From: Paragordius varius
Lineage: Eukaryota > Nematomorpha
Length of the DNA stretch: 64,000 nucleotides
Reading direction: 5' to 3'
Assembly (NCBI GenBank): GCA_964247055.1
Contig: OZ176057.1
Coordinates: 4,464,001-4,528,000 of the forward strand
The position numbers and the translations under genes are program-made. The stretch's first letter is position 1; the number at the start of each line of letters is the position of its first letter. Positions 12,545-23,996 of the stretch are shown here, in pieces. The notes beneath the pieces are model-generated. The model did no database searches. It saw only the letters and a program-made list of their open reading frames with translations, and was not told the origin of the DNA.

Positions 12545-12721
12545 TATACCATATTTTAGTCAAAAGCAACGCTCTTTCGACCAAACGCAACATTGTTAGT
12601 TCCGTTTGGATCAAAATGTTGAGTTTGCTTGAAAAATATTGCCTTTGCCTAGAAATTTGTTGCGTTAAAAAAATGTTGCGTTTACTTGAAAAAATGTTGC
12701 TTTTAATTGTAAAATGGTATA
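12545..12721. mobile_element. Foldback-like family B, complete 177-bp copy
   Basis: The ends read TATACCATATTTTAGTC and, inverted, AAAATGGTATA. Between them are inverted and tandem units around 'gcaacattttttcaag' and 'ttgcgtttacttgaa'. The left arm has about two units and the right arm about five. Family A shows the same style with different unit sequences. Confidence 0.75.
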
Positions 12722-12844
12722 TTAGGGCCATACGTAGTGCATGTAATTACCTGAATAAAAATATACGGGTCTAGTGGTTTTTAAAAATATAACAATATTT
12801 CTTCAATATTTCCGCAATTTTAATATTATATTAATCGTATTTAG

Positions 12845-12853
12845 CGGCTGCTG
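12845..12853 (+). CDS. Micro-exon 7 (9 nt), Ala-rich module c
   Basis: CGGCTGCTG lies between cgtatttag and gtatgtga. Phase 1 gives Ala-Ala-Ala and leaves a G. It is near-identical in sequence and donor context to the exons at 14345 and 19924. Confidence 0.72.
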
Positions 12854-13257
12854 GTATGTGATATACATTTTGCTTTTCAGAAATAACCATATATCTCAAT
12901 TTTTAATTACCTAACGATACAGTAAAATTAGCTTACAAAGGCTAAAAATTATATAAATTCTAACCTCTTTTCGTGTTTATTTTAAAATGGAAACTGAATC
13001 CAAAGATTTATTAGAAAATTCCCGGTGATATTAATACAATATTCAACAGCTAAAATACCTTTGGGACTAAATAACTTAACCTAAATAAAATTTTTAAAAT
13101 ATATTTATTTATTATGTCCTAAAAAAATATAATAAAAGACCCAAAATCTAATTTATGTGTCTCCTATTATAATTAAAGGTTTCCTTTAAAACTAATACTC
13201 CTCATTTGACTCATATATGATATAAAGAATTTTAATAATAAATAATCTTTTTTCTAG

Positions 13258-13275
13258 AAGTGGGAACTGAAACAG
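13258..13275 (+). CDS. Micro-exon 8 (18 nt), EVGxE module a
   Basis: AAGTGGGAACTGAAACAG follows a strong pyrimidine acceptor (cttttttctag) and precedes gtcatac. Phase 1 gives Glu-Val-Gly-Thr-Glu-Thr. It is a second copy of the module seen at 12033 and 17233. Confidence 0.78.
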
Positions 13276-14215
13276 GTCATACACTATGCTAAATTTAACC
13301 CAATTTAAAAAATAAGTGTTTATGATTCTCTATAACTGGGTCTCCAAAGAGGTGACCACCCACTTAAAAAATGACCATATGAAAAAAAATTCCAAAAATT
13401 TTTAACACTTCATTGAATTTTTTTATAGTTGTAAAGGTGTAAAATAATTATTTTTTAATTATGATGCCTATATTTTGAACATTTCATTCAACCTTAAAAT
13501 CAGTCGATTCCCTGAAATATATCATTTAACTTGAGCAAAGCTCTTGACGAATACAACAGAAGTAGAAATTAATGTTTTATTAAGAGAAAAGTTAAAATCG
13601 CATAAAAATAAATGGGAAGAAGATTGTAATGATAAATGAGACCTTGTCTCATTTTGCCTATAAGGAACCCAAGAATATATTAATTGAAAAAGAAAACACT
13701 TAATCGCCCCACATAAATGCATACTTAAAAAATAAGGACTAAATTATTACGATTGCTTCATTTAAGGTAGCTGAAATTTAAACCCCAAACAATAAACCAT
13801 TCATGATGAAGAACTTTGGAAAAAAGTTATTAACGGCTTTAAAATCTCGTTCAATAATTTCGAGAACATAAATATCATAACAACTATTAACTCAGTTTAT
13901 CCAGAAATACAGTTAGGAAAAAGCGTGTATTTTTAATTTTTTCAATTTTTATTTTACATTAGTAAGGCAAGTTGTAAATTTTATATTGAAAATTTAATAT
14001 ATAAATATTTTCACGTGCTTTATGCCAGTTAAAAAATTTAGGCATTTAGAAACCCGTCGTATTTTGTTTGAAATATTATTTTGATACAATATTGAAATTA
14101 AATTATAAAGTGGTATGGACAAGTGACAATGCATTCATACATTATTATAAAATATTTTTCAAATTCTATAAACTGTATTTTCTAATTAATTTTCCAATTT
14201 TTTAATTTTCGCTAG

Positions 14216-14233
14216 GAATTGTCGGCGGAGAAG
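14216..14233 (+). CDS. Micro-exon 9 (18 nt), module b
   Basis: GAATTGTCGGCGGAGAAG lies between taattttcgctag and gtacgtta. Phase 1 gives Gly-Ile-Val-Gly-Gly-Glu and leaves a G. It is related to the exon at 12149. The acceptor tract and the donor are both strong. Confidence 0.78.
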
Positions 14234-14344
14234 GTACGTTAAATTAGATTCACGAATATGGACTAATTTTACTGACATGCTTTTTGAAAAAAATAGATAT
14301 CATATACCCAATAATCGATTAATTATACCTTATATAATCTTCAG

Positions 14345-14353
14345 TGGCTGCGG
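14345..14353 (+). CDS. Micro-exon 10 (9 nt), module c
   Basis: TGGCTGCGG follows ataatcttcag and precedes gtatgtga. Phase 1 gives Val-Ala-Ala. It has the same donor octamer as micro-exon 7 (12845). The intron from micro-exon 9 is 111 nt. Confidence 0.74.
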
Positions 14354-15516
14354 GTATGTGATACATTATATATTTTTTTTCTAAAAAAATTTTTATTTTC
14401 AAACATGTATGTCTTTCAACGGTGATATTGATCATATATTACACTGGATAACAAATTTTTCTGCCACTCGAGTTTTTTGCATTTTCTGATATTTAGTATC
14501 ATTCTAACAGTAAATCTGAAATAAAAATTATAACCCGATGGAAGAATTTTGTATAATTTGATTTTTTTGATTATGCGCCTTCTTTATCAAAAGTTTACTA
14601 AAAAATGTTTTACTTTGAAAAAATACAAGTAATGCCCATTTGTAATTAATCATTCGAAAGAGTAATAAAAACTCTATAAAATGCATACTAATATGTATTA
14701 CATCGACAGTTATTATTGGACACAAAGAGCGACAAACGCGCGAAGCGAGAGCACTTTTTTTCATTATTATATTTTAAAAACTAATGGATGAAAATAGCTT
14801 AAACTATGTTTAGATGGTGATGAATGTCCAAAAAAGATAAAAGCTGAAAGTTTTTTTGATTAAAACATTTTTTTATTCCTTTTATGTCACTAAAAACAGC
14901 GATTTTTAAGTTTTTTGTTTTTTAAAAATTACCATCTCATCAATATTATTTTATTTTCTTTACGAGGCTGATAATTTCGAAATTTTAAAGATAAAAACAA
15001 AGTTTATATTTGATCTTTTATAGCCATAATAAATTTACAGTTATAACTTTGCATTTTAGTATCCACTAGGTAAAATAATTATGATAATAATAATTTTTAT
15101 TAAAAAAGCAAACCAAAAGCTTTTTCAAACAATTTTTTTAAATTAAATACTAATAAAACCCTATTAATTATATTAAAATAATTTATATGATTTTCAAATT
15201 AGTTTATCTGTGAAAATTCTTGACTTATTTAAAGAATAAAATTTTCGACCATTTAAATCCAAATAACTTTTACATCCGATTGATTTAAATGACTTACTAC
15301 CATTTAAAAGATGCAGTTTTTTGAGCTCTTTCGAATGATATAAAATACATGGCTTCATATCTAAAACTTTTAATTCTCGAAATTTCGAGTTTAATGTTAA
15401 ATCGGGGCAAAAATTATTGATAAACTCTAATATAAAAAAATACTTGCATGCTAGACCAATTTTCTTTTCAGATATACTAATTATGTACTTTAATAAAATA
15501 AATTTTAAATTTACAG

Positions 15517-15525
15517 GAATGGCAG
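15517..15525 (+). CDS. Micro-exon 11 (9 nt)
   Basis: GAATGGCAG lies between aaatttacag and gtaaaagt. Phase 1 gives Gly-Met-Ala. Acceptor and donor are good matches to consensus, but the exon is short and has no obvious paralogue. Confidence 0.6.
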
Positions 15526-16019
15526 GTAAAAGTTAAAATTTGTTGTCTAGTGTTTTAATACTTTTTCAAAGATATATAAGAAATTTGTTCTAAGATACAT
15601 ATGCACAATATTATTTATTACCTGAAAATGTTTTGGCGGCATTTCTACACATGACCTGAAAAAAAAACCAGATGATAAAATTTAAATATCCAGTTATAAT
15701 GTTTAATAAATTTAACCGAAAAAAATCAAATACAAAACGCAGATTAGTTATCATAAAAGATTAAAACGGGAGTTTACAGTTTAACCAGAAATAGTGCGAT
15801 TGCTAATGGTACCGAAAGATAATATAGCTAATTCCATTTTAACTAAATATGTAAATTTTGAAGTTATATTAAACCAAACCTAGAAATTAAACCATTTATT
15901 AATCGTGGCAACAAAACGACTTTTCTACCAATCTCCTAAATATTTAAGGTCCAAAATCGTAGCATATAAAAAAACTTCCTGATGAAATATATATATATAT
16001 ATATTCTGATAAGAAAATC

Positions 16020-16900
16020 TAAATTATCATCGTGCTTTTGGTTTTGGCCTTTAGGGGAGAGTGATTAAGACTTTTGACGTAAGTTCGGCACATCAAAAAA
16101 TGGCAAAACTTGGGCACATTTAAACAAAAAATTTTTGATGAAAGCTTGATGCTTCATTCAAAAATATCACTAAAAAATAACATCAATAACATATAAAAAG
16201 TAAAACAATGTGCTTTTTAAAAATATAGTTATAAGTGAGTTCCGAGACTCCCAAAATTTTTCTTTTTTATGAAATGGGCTAATTCTCTAAAACGCAAAAA
16301 TATCCGAGATTGCCCGTTAAAAATCTAAATATGCTAATTTTTGATATCCACAACATTTTATAAAAAATGCATACTTTTTCAAAATTATATTTTTAACAAA
16401 ATTTATCCTAAACGGTATAAAACTTGAATATATTTAAATATTTTATCTGTATAATTCAGTATGCTGAACACCTCTATCACGTTAGAATTTTGATTAAATT
16501 ATTTGTTCGTCTTCAAATATATGTTAATGAATTTTGTCTTTTTAAAAAAAATCCAAATTTTTTTTTAAAATTTTGAAGCGATACAAACGTTCAGCTTCAT
16601 CGATTTATTTAAAAAATGTTTTTATTATATTTTAAAGTTTTGTATACAGTTTACATCCTACCTAAAATAGTATGAAGTACGCTTTAATGAAATTTCACTA
16701 AAAATTAAATTTTTAATAAAGTATGCATTTTGGGTTTTGGTACCAACAATTTAAATATCAAGTTTTAAAATATTGTTAATATTTATATGGAGTATAAAAC
16801 CATTATTCATTAAAAAAATCTATTTAGATTTTTGTCAATATCTGATTAACTTTCTTGTAAGGACCAAAACGATTCCCTGATATTCATAATATATTATCCT
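16020..16900. repeat. Copy of dispersed repeat family D
   Basis: It contains the 'tatgctgaacacctctatcac' block near 16449, its inverse 'gcgatacaaacgttcagc' near 16577, and 'gtgagttccgagactcccaaaa' near 16232. It lies inside an intron of the micro-exon gene. Confidence 0.5.
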
Positions 16901-17232
16901 ATCAGAATTATACAATTTATCAGGATATTTTTTTGTAAACTCTGTATAATTGTATAACAAAACTGTTTCGAAAAATATAATTTATATTTTTGGGAGTTTT
17001 TTATATTTTTTATATCTTATCTATAAATATTTACAAGAAAAAATAGTAAGCTTTATTAGAAAAAATAATTATAAAATAACATACCGATAAATAAATTGGA
17101 TAATGATTTAAATACACCAGATAAAACTAATTTTTTTGTTAAAAATCAAGGATTTGGTTATACAAATCATACGAGTTAGGTTTTAATTTGATGTGAATTT
17201 CTTATGTGTAAAGCTATATTTATTTATATTTT

Positions 17233-17250
17233 AGAAGTTGGGACTGAAGC
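17233..17250 (+). CDS. Micro-exon 12 (18 nt), EVGxE module a
   Basis: AAGTTGGGACTGAAGCAG lies between ttatattttag and gtttttca. Phase 1 gives Glu-Val-Gly-Thr-Glu-Ala. It is the third copy of the module and is followed by a module-b-like exon as in the other two copies. Confidence 0.76.
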
Positions 17251-17400
17251 AGGTTTTTCATTGTGTTTAATTTAATCAAATAAAAACTTTAAAAACATTT
17301 GGCATTCTTTATTTAAGTATAACAAATTTTTTTACCAATAAAATGGTAAAATAAATATTAAAAAACATTTTAAGTTGTATATCTAATTTTTTTTCCCTAG

Positions 17401-17412
17401 CTGCCGTTGAAG
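17401..17412 (+). CDS. Micro-exon 13 (12 nt), module b-like
   Basis: CTGCCGTTGAAG follows a long pyrimidine tract (ttttttttccctag) and precedes gtactcaa. Phase 1 gives Ala-Ala-Val-Glu and leaves a G. It is a shortened relative of the exons at 12149, 14216 and 27066. Confidence 0.75.
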
Positions 17413-17480
17413 GTACTCAAATATAATATAATTTCATCCTCTTTATTGTTATACGATTGCACCATAGTTATTTTGTTTAG

Positions 17481-17483
17481 TCG
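17481..17483 (+). CDS. Possible 3-nt micro-exon (TCG)
   Basis: The bases ttttgtttag|TCG|gtaatag give a good acceptor and donor only three bases apart. They would add one residue (Val after a G) without changing phase. By chance alone such a triplet is easy to find, so this is only a candidate. Confidence 0.25.
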
Positions 17484-18413
17484 GTAATAGATATAAAATG
17501 GTGCAATTTGGGTTGAGTTTTTATTCGACCGTAATAACCGAACTGACTGCTTATGAATGGCCGTTTTCTATTCATAAATACCATAAATGGTTTCATATAG
17601 AGAGAACTAAACAGTAATTATAAAATCTTAAAAATATCTCATTTTTTAAATTAATTCCAATGACATTTAATTTCTCAATGGGATAAAAATTTCTGTCTGT
17701 TATTTGATAAATGCATTTTCAATCATAATTATGATGAATTCACCATTTCTCATAAAAATATTATAAATTATAATATAATAAAAATTTACAATAATCATTA
17801 AAAAATCTAAAACATTAAATAATTTTATACTGTTAGAGAGATTTAAAATTTACAAATTTAAGACTAATTAAACATCCTATATTATGTGTTAATAAACATT
17901 TGTCATGATTAAAGTTCTCATCTAGAAATTTGAATTTTAATATAAAAGGGTTTACAAGACAGTTTCCCCCACCTTTGTTATGTCATCCCTACTAATATTA
18001 GTGCTTCTTAAAAAAAGTCTAAAAAACGGCTTTCAAAAATCGGATTTGACTCAATTCCTAAAATAAATATTGTATTAATTTTAATTCTTGCATTAAATTT
18101 ATAATATATGGAACTTATTTAATTTAATATTTGGTTTTTATCGTGAAAACATCAAATGTTGATTTATATGTTACAAATATTAAAATTCTATTGTAGAATA
18201 AAATAGTCAAAAATGTACTATTTCACGTCCTCCTTTTAAAATATTTTAGTAATCACTTTACCACTGAATTCTGTAATAATCCAAGGCAAAAAAACTAACC
18301 TTGCATTATAAAAATAAAATATCCCAAGATTTAGTGCTACAATCCATAAATTTTGGGGCATCTTATTAAGGTAATAAGCCGTATTTAAAAATATTCTTTC
18401 TTTAACCTTCTAG

Positions 18414-18416
18414 GAG
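18414..18416 (+). CDS. Possible 3-nt micro-exon (GAG)
   Basis: The bases tttaaccttctag|GAG|gttttaca have a strong pyrimidine tract. They would add one Gly in phase 1. This is a low-confidence candidate for the same reason as the site at 17481. Confidence 0.25.
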
Positions 18417-18885
18417 GTTTTACATAAAAATCTTAAAAATCATTATCTCAAACTTTTTTGCCGCCATTTTTTCCGATAAATTTTTTTACTAATGCAACAG
18501 CCAAATAAATATACATGATTAAAAAACGTTAATTATTTTTAAAAAGCTTTCAGGGTACATTTTACCAGCAAACACATGGTATATTTTAATTTTAATAACA
18601 GCTGTTTCTATCTGTTTTGAACCTGATCTAATTTTAGACTCTAGAAGTCACAAAACTGTAAAAATTTAATCTTTATCTAATACATGAGAACAATGTTTGA
18701 AATTCAAAAAACTATAGTTTTCAAGAGCTTATATATAACTACCCCAAAAGGTAAACTGAGATTAAAAAGGTGGAAAAGTAATGAAGTGTTAAATATATAT
18801 TAAAATCTAAATCAAATAAAAAAAACTAATTAAAAAAATTAGCAATTTATCTTTAGCATATTATATTTTATTCTTTGGTCGATAG

Positions 18886-18891
18886 GGGCAG
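18886..18891 (+). CDS. Micro-exon 14 (6 nt)
   Basis: GGGCAG lies between ttggtcgatag and gtattttat. Phase 1 gives Gly-Ala and leaves a G. The next candidate exon is only 67 nt downstream and has the same donor sequence. Confidence 0.55.
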
Positions 18892-18958
18892 GTATTTTAT
18901 ATTTATATCATTAAATTTTAAAAATTTGCCATCAATAATATTTATTTTTATTTTACAG

Positions 18959-18967
18959 TTGTTGCAG
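18959..18967 (+). CDS. Micro-exon 15 (9 nt)
   Basis: TTGTTGCAG lies between tttattttacag and gtattttat. Phase 1 gives Val-Val-Ala. It is similar to micro-exon 1 (TTGTGCCAG), which links the 5' acidic cluster to the 12-28 kb cluster. Confidence 0.68.
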
Positions 18968-19087
18968 GTATTTTATATTCTGTAAAAATTTTAAGATTAA
19001 TCAAGATTTTATATAGAAATTTAAAATATTTATAATATATTGAATGATATATGGTTATCAAAAATGCTTATCAACCTACTCAATATA

Positions 19088-19745
19088 CTATAAGATTTGC
19101 ACTTCAAGAGTGTCCTTGAACACTTCAAGTTGGTCCTTACATATAAGTTGGTCCTTGAACACTTCAGGTTGATCCTTGAACACTTCAAGTTGGTTATTAA
19201 ACATTTCAAGTTGTCCTTGAACATTTCAAGTAGGTCCTTGAATACTTCAATTTGGTTCTTAAACATTTCAAGTTGATCCTTAAAATTTTAAATTTTGATT
19301 TAAACATAATTTTTGCATGTATTTTTTTATTATTTTTTTAACGTAATTTCCTTCTTTTTATTCATTTTAAAAAACCACATTTTTGTTTAAATCTATTATT
19401 TTTTTCAATTTAACGAAATTTATAACTTTTTAATGTTTTTAATGAAGATTTGTTAGCCCATAAAACTTATATATTTTTTAATAAAGTGTTAAAATCTAAT
19501 AAATGTCCGAAATATTAAGAAATTAATAAACATATAGGGTTTCTCCATGATTAAAGTTGATATTGATTTAAAATTAATGTTGAATTGAAAATAGGTCAAA
19601 ACGATAAAATAGATGAATGATTTACGATTTGATTGATAAAGGTTTAAAACACAAAAGTCAAAGGACTAGCTTGAAGTGTTCAAGGACAATTGAAATAAAG
19701 GACCAACTTGTGTTCAAACACTCTTGAAGTGCAAATGGTTATCTT
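19088..19745. mobile_element. Foldback-like family A, copy 2
   Basis: The left arm (about 19092-19290) carries some nine 21-bp subrepeats around CTTGAACACTTCAAG. The right arm (about 19665-19740) has fewer units in inverse orientation and ends CTTGAAGTGCAAATGG. An apparent minus-strand ORF with a repeating 7-residue pattern (LKCSRTN) is just translation of the 21-bp units. Confidence 0.85.
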
Positions 19746-19923
19746 ATTATACCTCTTTTGAAAGTTTTGGTGCCTAAAACAGTTAAATAAGTCAAAAAAA
19801 AATTCTAAAATTGTATTCATAAAATGGAAAACTATCAAAACCTCAGATTTTATAAATTGTTTTTTAATTAGATTAATATTAGAGTATTAATTTAAATCCT
19901 ACTTAATATTATGTTTTTTATAG

Positions 19924-19932
19924 AGGCTGGTG
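19924..19932 (+). CDS. Micro-exon 16 (9 nt), module c
   Basis: AGGCTGGTG lies between gttttttatag and gtatgtta. Phase 1 gives Glu-Ala-Gly. Its length and gtatgt donor are shared with the exons at 12845 and 14345. The next intron is 7.1 kb and holds the large palindrome. Confidence 0.7.
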
Positions 19933-21153
19933 GTATGTTATAGTTATATTTAGAATAGTAGAGTGTGCCAAGTTTTGACGAAAAATTTTGATTTTACTTT
20001 TTTAGATTTAAGTATAATCTATTAGGTCCTTGTGCGTTTGTTATAGTATAACACTTTCGATTTTTGTTTGAGTTATAATATAATTGTAGAATATGGGTTT
20101 GGAGCCCTGTTTAAAATATTATATATTATATTTATAATATATTTATCTGTATAAAACCAATTTAATTAATTAATTATAATTAATTTAATTTTTATCTATT
20201 TTGTATTATAACGCATCGCTGTAATACTATTTTGCCCAAACCATATATTTAAGTGTTTTAATATTTTTCCTAAATTTTATGATTCAAAATTTGCCATCGT
20301 AAAAAATATTGAAATATATATTAAATAGCAAATTATAAATGGTAAAATCATGAAACAACTAGTTTCGTTTCCTGAAATATAAATTATTTTTAAGCCGAAT
20401 GAATTTCCAGTATGCATTTTATTGTCTATTAAGTATTTTTTTGCCAATTAAATATAAGAAATGGTTTATCAAATGTGAAAAATACTGCTCCACAAAATTA
20501 ATTCGTGCATCACATATGAAAGAGGTTTGACGTGAGAATTAACATAGGCTTAATTTGATGGATATTTTGTATGCTAAATTTTTAGAATATTATAGCAATG
20601 TTAACCTTTGAATTTATTGTTGATACGTATTTAGATGCGGAATTATTTGGGTTTTTATGTTTAATATATTAATAAATACTAAAAAGTTAATTTATGTTAA
20701 TTTCTCTGTTTAAATTTAATAATTAATATTTACCTGTATTATGCAAAATAGGTATTTTTATTTTATATAGTTGTTAATACTAATTAGTGAGTATTTATGT
20801 AGAGATTTTTTTGTTTTTTTAGGTTTTTCATTGTTAGTTAATAATAATTTTTTTAATATTTCTGATATTTTAATAAATATAGATAAAAGTTGCTTTTAAT
20901 AAATTTCCTAAAATTTTAAATTTTTTTGTTATTTTTAATTAACATTGTTAATTGTAATTAATTATCGAATATTATGGACATTTTTTAAATACAGGTAAAA
21001 ATTACGTTTTTAATAAATTTAGTAAAGTTTTTAATTTTTTTTGTTATTATTTAACACTGTTTATTGTTATTACGTATAACATATTTGGACGTTTTAAAAT
21101 ACAGGTGAAAATTGCGGTTTTTTAAAAAAATCAATTTTTCGTTCAACCTTACT

Positions 21154-21163
21154 AATTGCTATT
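21154..21163. repeat. Target-site duplication of the RTE element (3' side)
   Basis: The 10 bases aattgctatt are repeated exactly at 24334-24343 on the other side of the element. The uninterrupted right palindrome arm supports this as the insertion point. Confidence 0.85.
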
Positions 21164-21189
21164 GTTGTTGTTGTTGAGCTTGTAGTCGG

Positions 21190-22245
21190 TTATCGACCAT
21201 TAGCGATTTTGTAGGAAAACCTCCTCCATTCGGTTCTGTCGTGAGCTTTTTGAGATAGTTTTTGCAGTGACAATTTGGAAAGTGATAATTCGTCTACCCA
21301 GCGAATACGTCTGCGTCCTCTTCCTCTCTTACCATTTACCTTTCCTAACATAATATCCTTTTCCAAAGAATTGCCCCGAATAATGTGTCCAAAGTAACCG
21401 AATTTTTGTTTTATTATTTTACCCCGAAGCGTTGTTTGTGCATTAATTTTATTTACAATATCGATATTCTTTATTTTGTCCTTCCATGTTATATCAAGTA
21501 TCTTTCTCCAGCAAAACATTTCAAACGCTTTTATTCTTTTTTCGTCTTCACTTTTGATAGTCCAGCTTTCACACCCGTATAACATGATAGGAAAGATTAA
21601 TGCATTTACTAGTCGGATTTTTGTTTTAAGGGTTATGTCATGAGATTTCCATAACTTGTAGTGTGAGGATAGAGCGCATTTGGCTATAGCTATGCGTCTT
21701 CTTATTTCTTGGGAACTGGAGCTTAAGTTGTTGATAATGCTTCCAAGGTATGTGTATTCGTTGACTACTTGAATTGTTTCGCCATTAATCCGAAGCGAGT
21801 CATAGGAATGAGGGGAGTTGATATGTAAAATTTTAGTTTTGTTGAGGTTTAAAGTAACATTGTATTTTTTGCACACATTTATAAAAGTTCGGAGACTGTT
21901 TTCGAGGTTTGTTTGTGAATTTGCTAAGATAACCGTGTCGTCTGCGTAGTTTAGAGTCGTCAGAGTGTGACCCCCTACTTTTATTCCTGGCAGATTTAGA
22001 TCCCTCATGATACATTCCAAATATATGTTGAACAACATGGGGGATAAAATGCAGCCTTGACGCAGACCTATGTTCATTGGGCTCCAAGAGGTTGGGCCAT
22101 GCGAGGTGTTAAGTGATAGGTAGGAGTTGGAGTATATGGATTTAATTAGTTTGATTAAGTGATCGGAAACTCCTATTTGTTTAAGGGCCTTCCAGAGAAT
22201 GTCATGTTGAACGGTATCAAAGGCTTTAGAAAATCCACGAAACAT
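21190..22245 (-). CDS. RTE reverse transcriptase, catalytic and C-terminal segment (351 aa)
   Basis: It contains SKAFDTVQHDILW, RQGCILSP and the catalytic YADD box, followed by the ESWTIK region and an RGRGRRR stretch. It ends just before the CAA-rich tail. A further one-base loss separates it from the preceding segment. Catalytic residues appear present. Confidence 0.88.
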   Translation of the reverse strand: MFRGFSKAFDTVQHDILWKALKQIGVSDHLIKLIKSIYSNSYLSLNTSHGPTSWSPMNIGLRQGCILSPMLFNIYLECIMRDLNLPGIKVGGHTLTTLNYADDTVILANSQTNLENSLRTFINVCKKYNVTLNLNKTKILHINSPHSYDSLRINGETIQVVNEYTYLGSIINNLSSSSQEIRRRIAIAKCALSSHYKLWKSHDITLKTKIRLVNALIFPIMLYGCESWTIKSEDEKRIKAFEMFCWRKILDITWKDKIKNIDIVNKINAQTTLRGKIIKQKFGYFGHIIRGNSLEKDIMLGKVNGKRGRGRRRIRWVDELSLSKLSLQKLSQKAHDRTEWRRFSYKIANGR

Positions 22246-22282
22246 AGGTGTAGCTCATTTTGGAATTCACAGTTTTTTTCCA

Positions 22283-22690
22283 TTATCCATCTAAGTTTGA
22301 GATCATGTCTCGGCATCCTCTTTTTTCTCTAAAGCCTGCCTGTGTCATTGATATTTCCGGTTTGACATATGTTTGTAGACGGTTTTGTATTATTTTTAAG
22401 AAAACTTTTGAGGTTTGATTGATCAATGCTATTGTACGGTAATTTTCACATAGTTTAGAATCGCCCTTTTTGAATATAGGGACCACTAGTGATTTGTTCC
22501 AGTCCGTCGGGAATGTCGCCTCATTGAAAATTTTTTGAAATAACGAAAGAATTAATTTTATGGGAATGTGCCTTTGTAACTCGGTAGGGATATCATTGAA
22601 TCCTTCTGCTTTGCCGGTTGATGAATGCTTCAGGGCCCATTCAATTTCTTCTTTTAGTATAGGAGGGTCATAAGTTTGTTCAGAGTTCAT
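22283..22690 (-). CDS. RTE reverse transcriptase, N-terminal segment (frameshifted)
   Basis: It carries VVPIFKKGDSKLCENYR and AGFREKRGCRDMIS, typical of RT domains 0-2. It stops right after the GCRDMIS block because one base is missing. The downstream RT segment is at 21190-22245. Confidence 0.85.
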   Translation of the reverse strand: MNSEQTYDPPILKEEIEWALKHSSTGKAEGFNDIPTELQRHIPIKLILSLFQKIFNEATFPTDWNKSLVVPIFKKGDSKLCENYRTIALINQTSKVFLKIIQNRLQTYVKPEISMTQAGFREKRGCRDMISNLDG

Positions 22691-23996
22691 GGCAGTTATA
22701 TTTGATGTATTCTTTCCAGAGTTTAATTACTCCTTTTTTATCGGTTAGAAGTTTTCCGTTTGAATGAGACATAGGACATTTGTATATTTGTTTTTTGCGC
22801 GGTTGAATGTCTTTAATATAAGAGAAATAGTTGTGATTAAATTTAGCAGCTTGCTCGAGGTTAGCGCAGATTGTATTATAATGAGATTCTTTGTCAAATC
22901 TTATGCTTTTTTGTAGTTCATTATTAATATTTTTGTACTCAAGGGGAGTGCCCTTGGATTTTGCTACTCTTCTCTGTTCAATTAGGTCGATGCTTTGTTG
23001 TGATATGGTGAATTTTTTGTTTTTTGTAGTGGCAGGCGGTATATATTCTTTAGCTGTTTCGATGGTAATTTTGTGAATAGTAGACCAAAGATCATCTGTG
23101 TTCAATGTTTCGTATTTTAGGGATTCAAATTTATTGTTAAGGATTGGAGTAAAATCGGCAGGTATAAGTTTGTAGTTCAATTTAGTTTTGGAAAAGTTTT
23201 TTTGCGGCTGAGGAAGTTGTAGCTTTATTTTGATCTTGGCCATTAATAGGTTATGATCTGAGTTGCAGTCTGCACTCGAGTAGCACCGGATGTTTTGAAA
23301 TGAGCTTTTGTATTTTTGCATTCCCAATATGTAATCTATTTGATTCCTGTGTTTACGACACGGTGAGGTCCAGGTGTAGAGCCGTCTCTTAGGTTGTTTG
23401 AAAAACGAGTTCGCTATAAAGAGATTGTTTTGTTGGCAAAAATCAATTAGCCTTTCACCACGGGGGTTTTTCACTTTACCAAGGCCTTTTCCACCTGTGA
23501 ACTTGTCTGTTTTATCGTTAGCTAAGATAGCGTTAAAATCGCCGATGATGTATGTTATGTCTTTCTTGGATGTTTCACAAAGAGCCATTTGTAATTCATT
23601 ATAGAACTTTTCACATTCGTCTTCGGGTGAAACACTCGTAGGGGCATAGATTTGATATATTGTTATAGCCTGGGGTCTGGTGTTGATTCGTAGGGATATA
23701 ATACGATCGGAGATAGGTCTATATATATCAGTATGTTTGGCAAGATTATTCGATATTAAGAAACCGCATCCATTTCGTTTGAGTTCCCCGCCAGAGTTAT
23801 AAAACGAGTAATTGTCGTATATTTTGTGTGAGTTATGTTGCATATGAGTCTCCGACAGCCCTAACACATGGATGTTTAAACGTTTCATTTCGCGAATTAT
23901 TATATCCAATTTGTTATCTGAAGTACCACAGGTATTCCAGGTGGCCATATTTATTTCTAAGTTACGGGAGCTTATTTTAGAATTATGGCTTTCCAT
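22680..23996 (-). CDS. RTE endonuclease and N-terminal RT linker (438 aa ORF)
   Basis: The ORF begins at a methionine followed within 20 residues by the endonuclease start MATWNTCGT. It contains the catalytic GDFNAIL and the IDYILG motifs. It ends early because of a frameshift near 22690; the reading continues in the next frame from an in-frame Met there. It belongs to the element at 21164-24333. Confidence 0.85.
   Translation of the reverse strand: MESHNSKISSRNLEINMATWNTCGTSDNKLDIIIREMKRLNIHVLGLSETHMQHNSHKIYDNYSFYNSGGELKRNGCGFLISNNLAKHTDIYRPISDRIISLRINTRPQAITIYQIYAPTSVSPEDECEKFYNELQMALCETSKKDITYIIGDFNAILANDKTDKFTGGKGLGKVKNPRGERLIDFCQQNNLFIANSFFKQPKRRLYTWTSPCRKHRNQIDYILGMQKYKSSFQNIRCYSSADCNSDHNLLMAKIKIKLQLPQPQKNFSKTKLNYKLIPADFTPILNNKFESLKYETLNTDDLWSTIHKITIETAKEYIPPATTKNKKFTISQQSIDLIEQRRVAKSKGTPLEYKNINNELQKSIRFDKESHYNTICANLEQAAKFNHNYFSYIKDIQPRKKQIYKCPMSHSNGKLLTDKKGVIKLWKEYIKYNCHEL

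Noticed and set aside
15059..15068. Ten-base island TATCCACTAG with good acceptor and donor
   Set aside because: Length is not a multiple of three and it would break the shared phase.
18635..18660. Island 'actctagaagtcacaaaact' after taattttag
   Set aside because: The same phrase recurs in family E repeats, so it is repeat sequence, not an exon.
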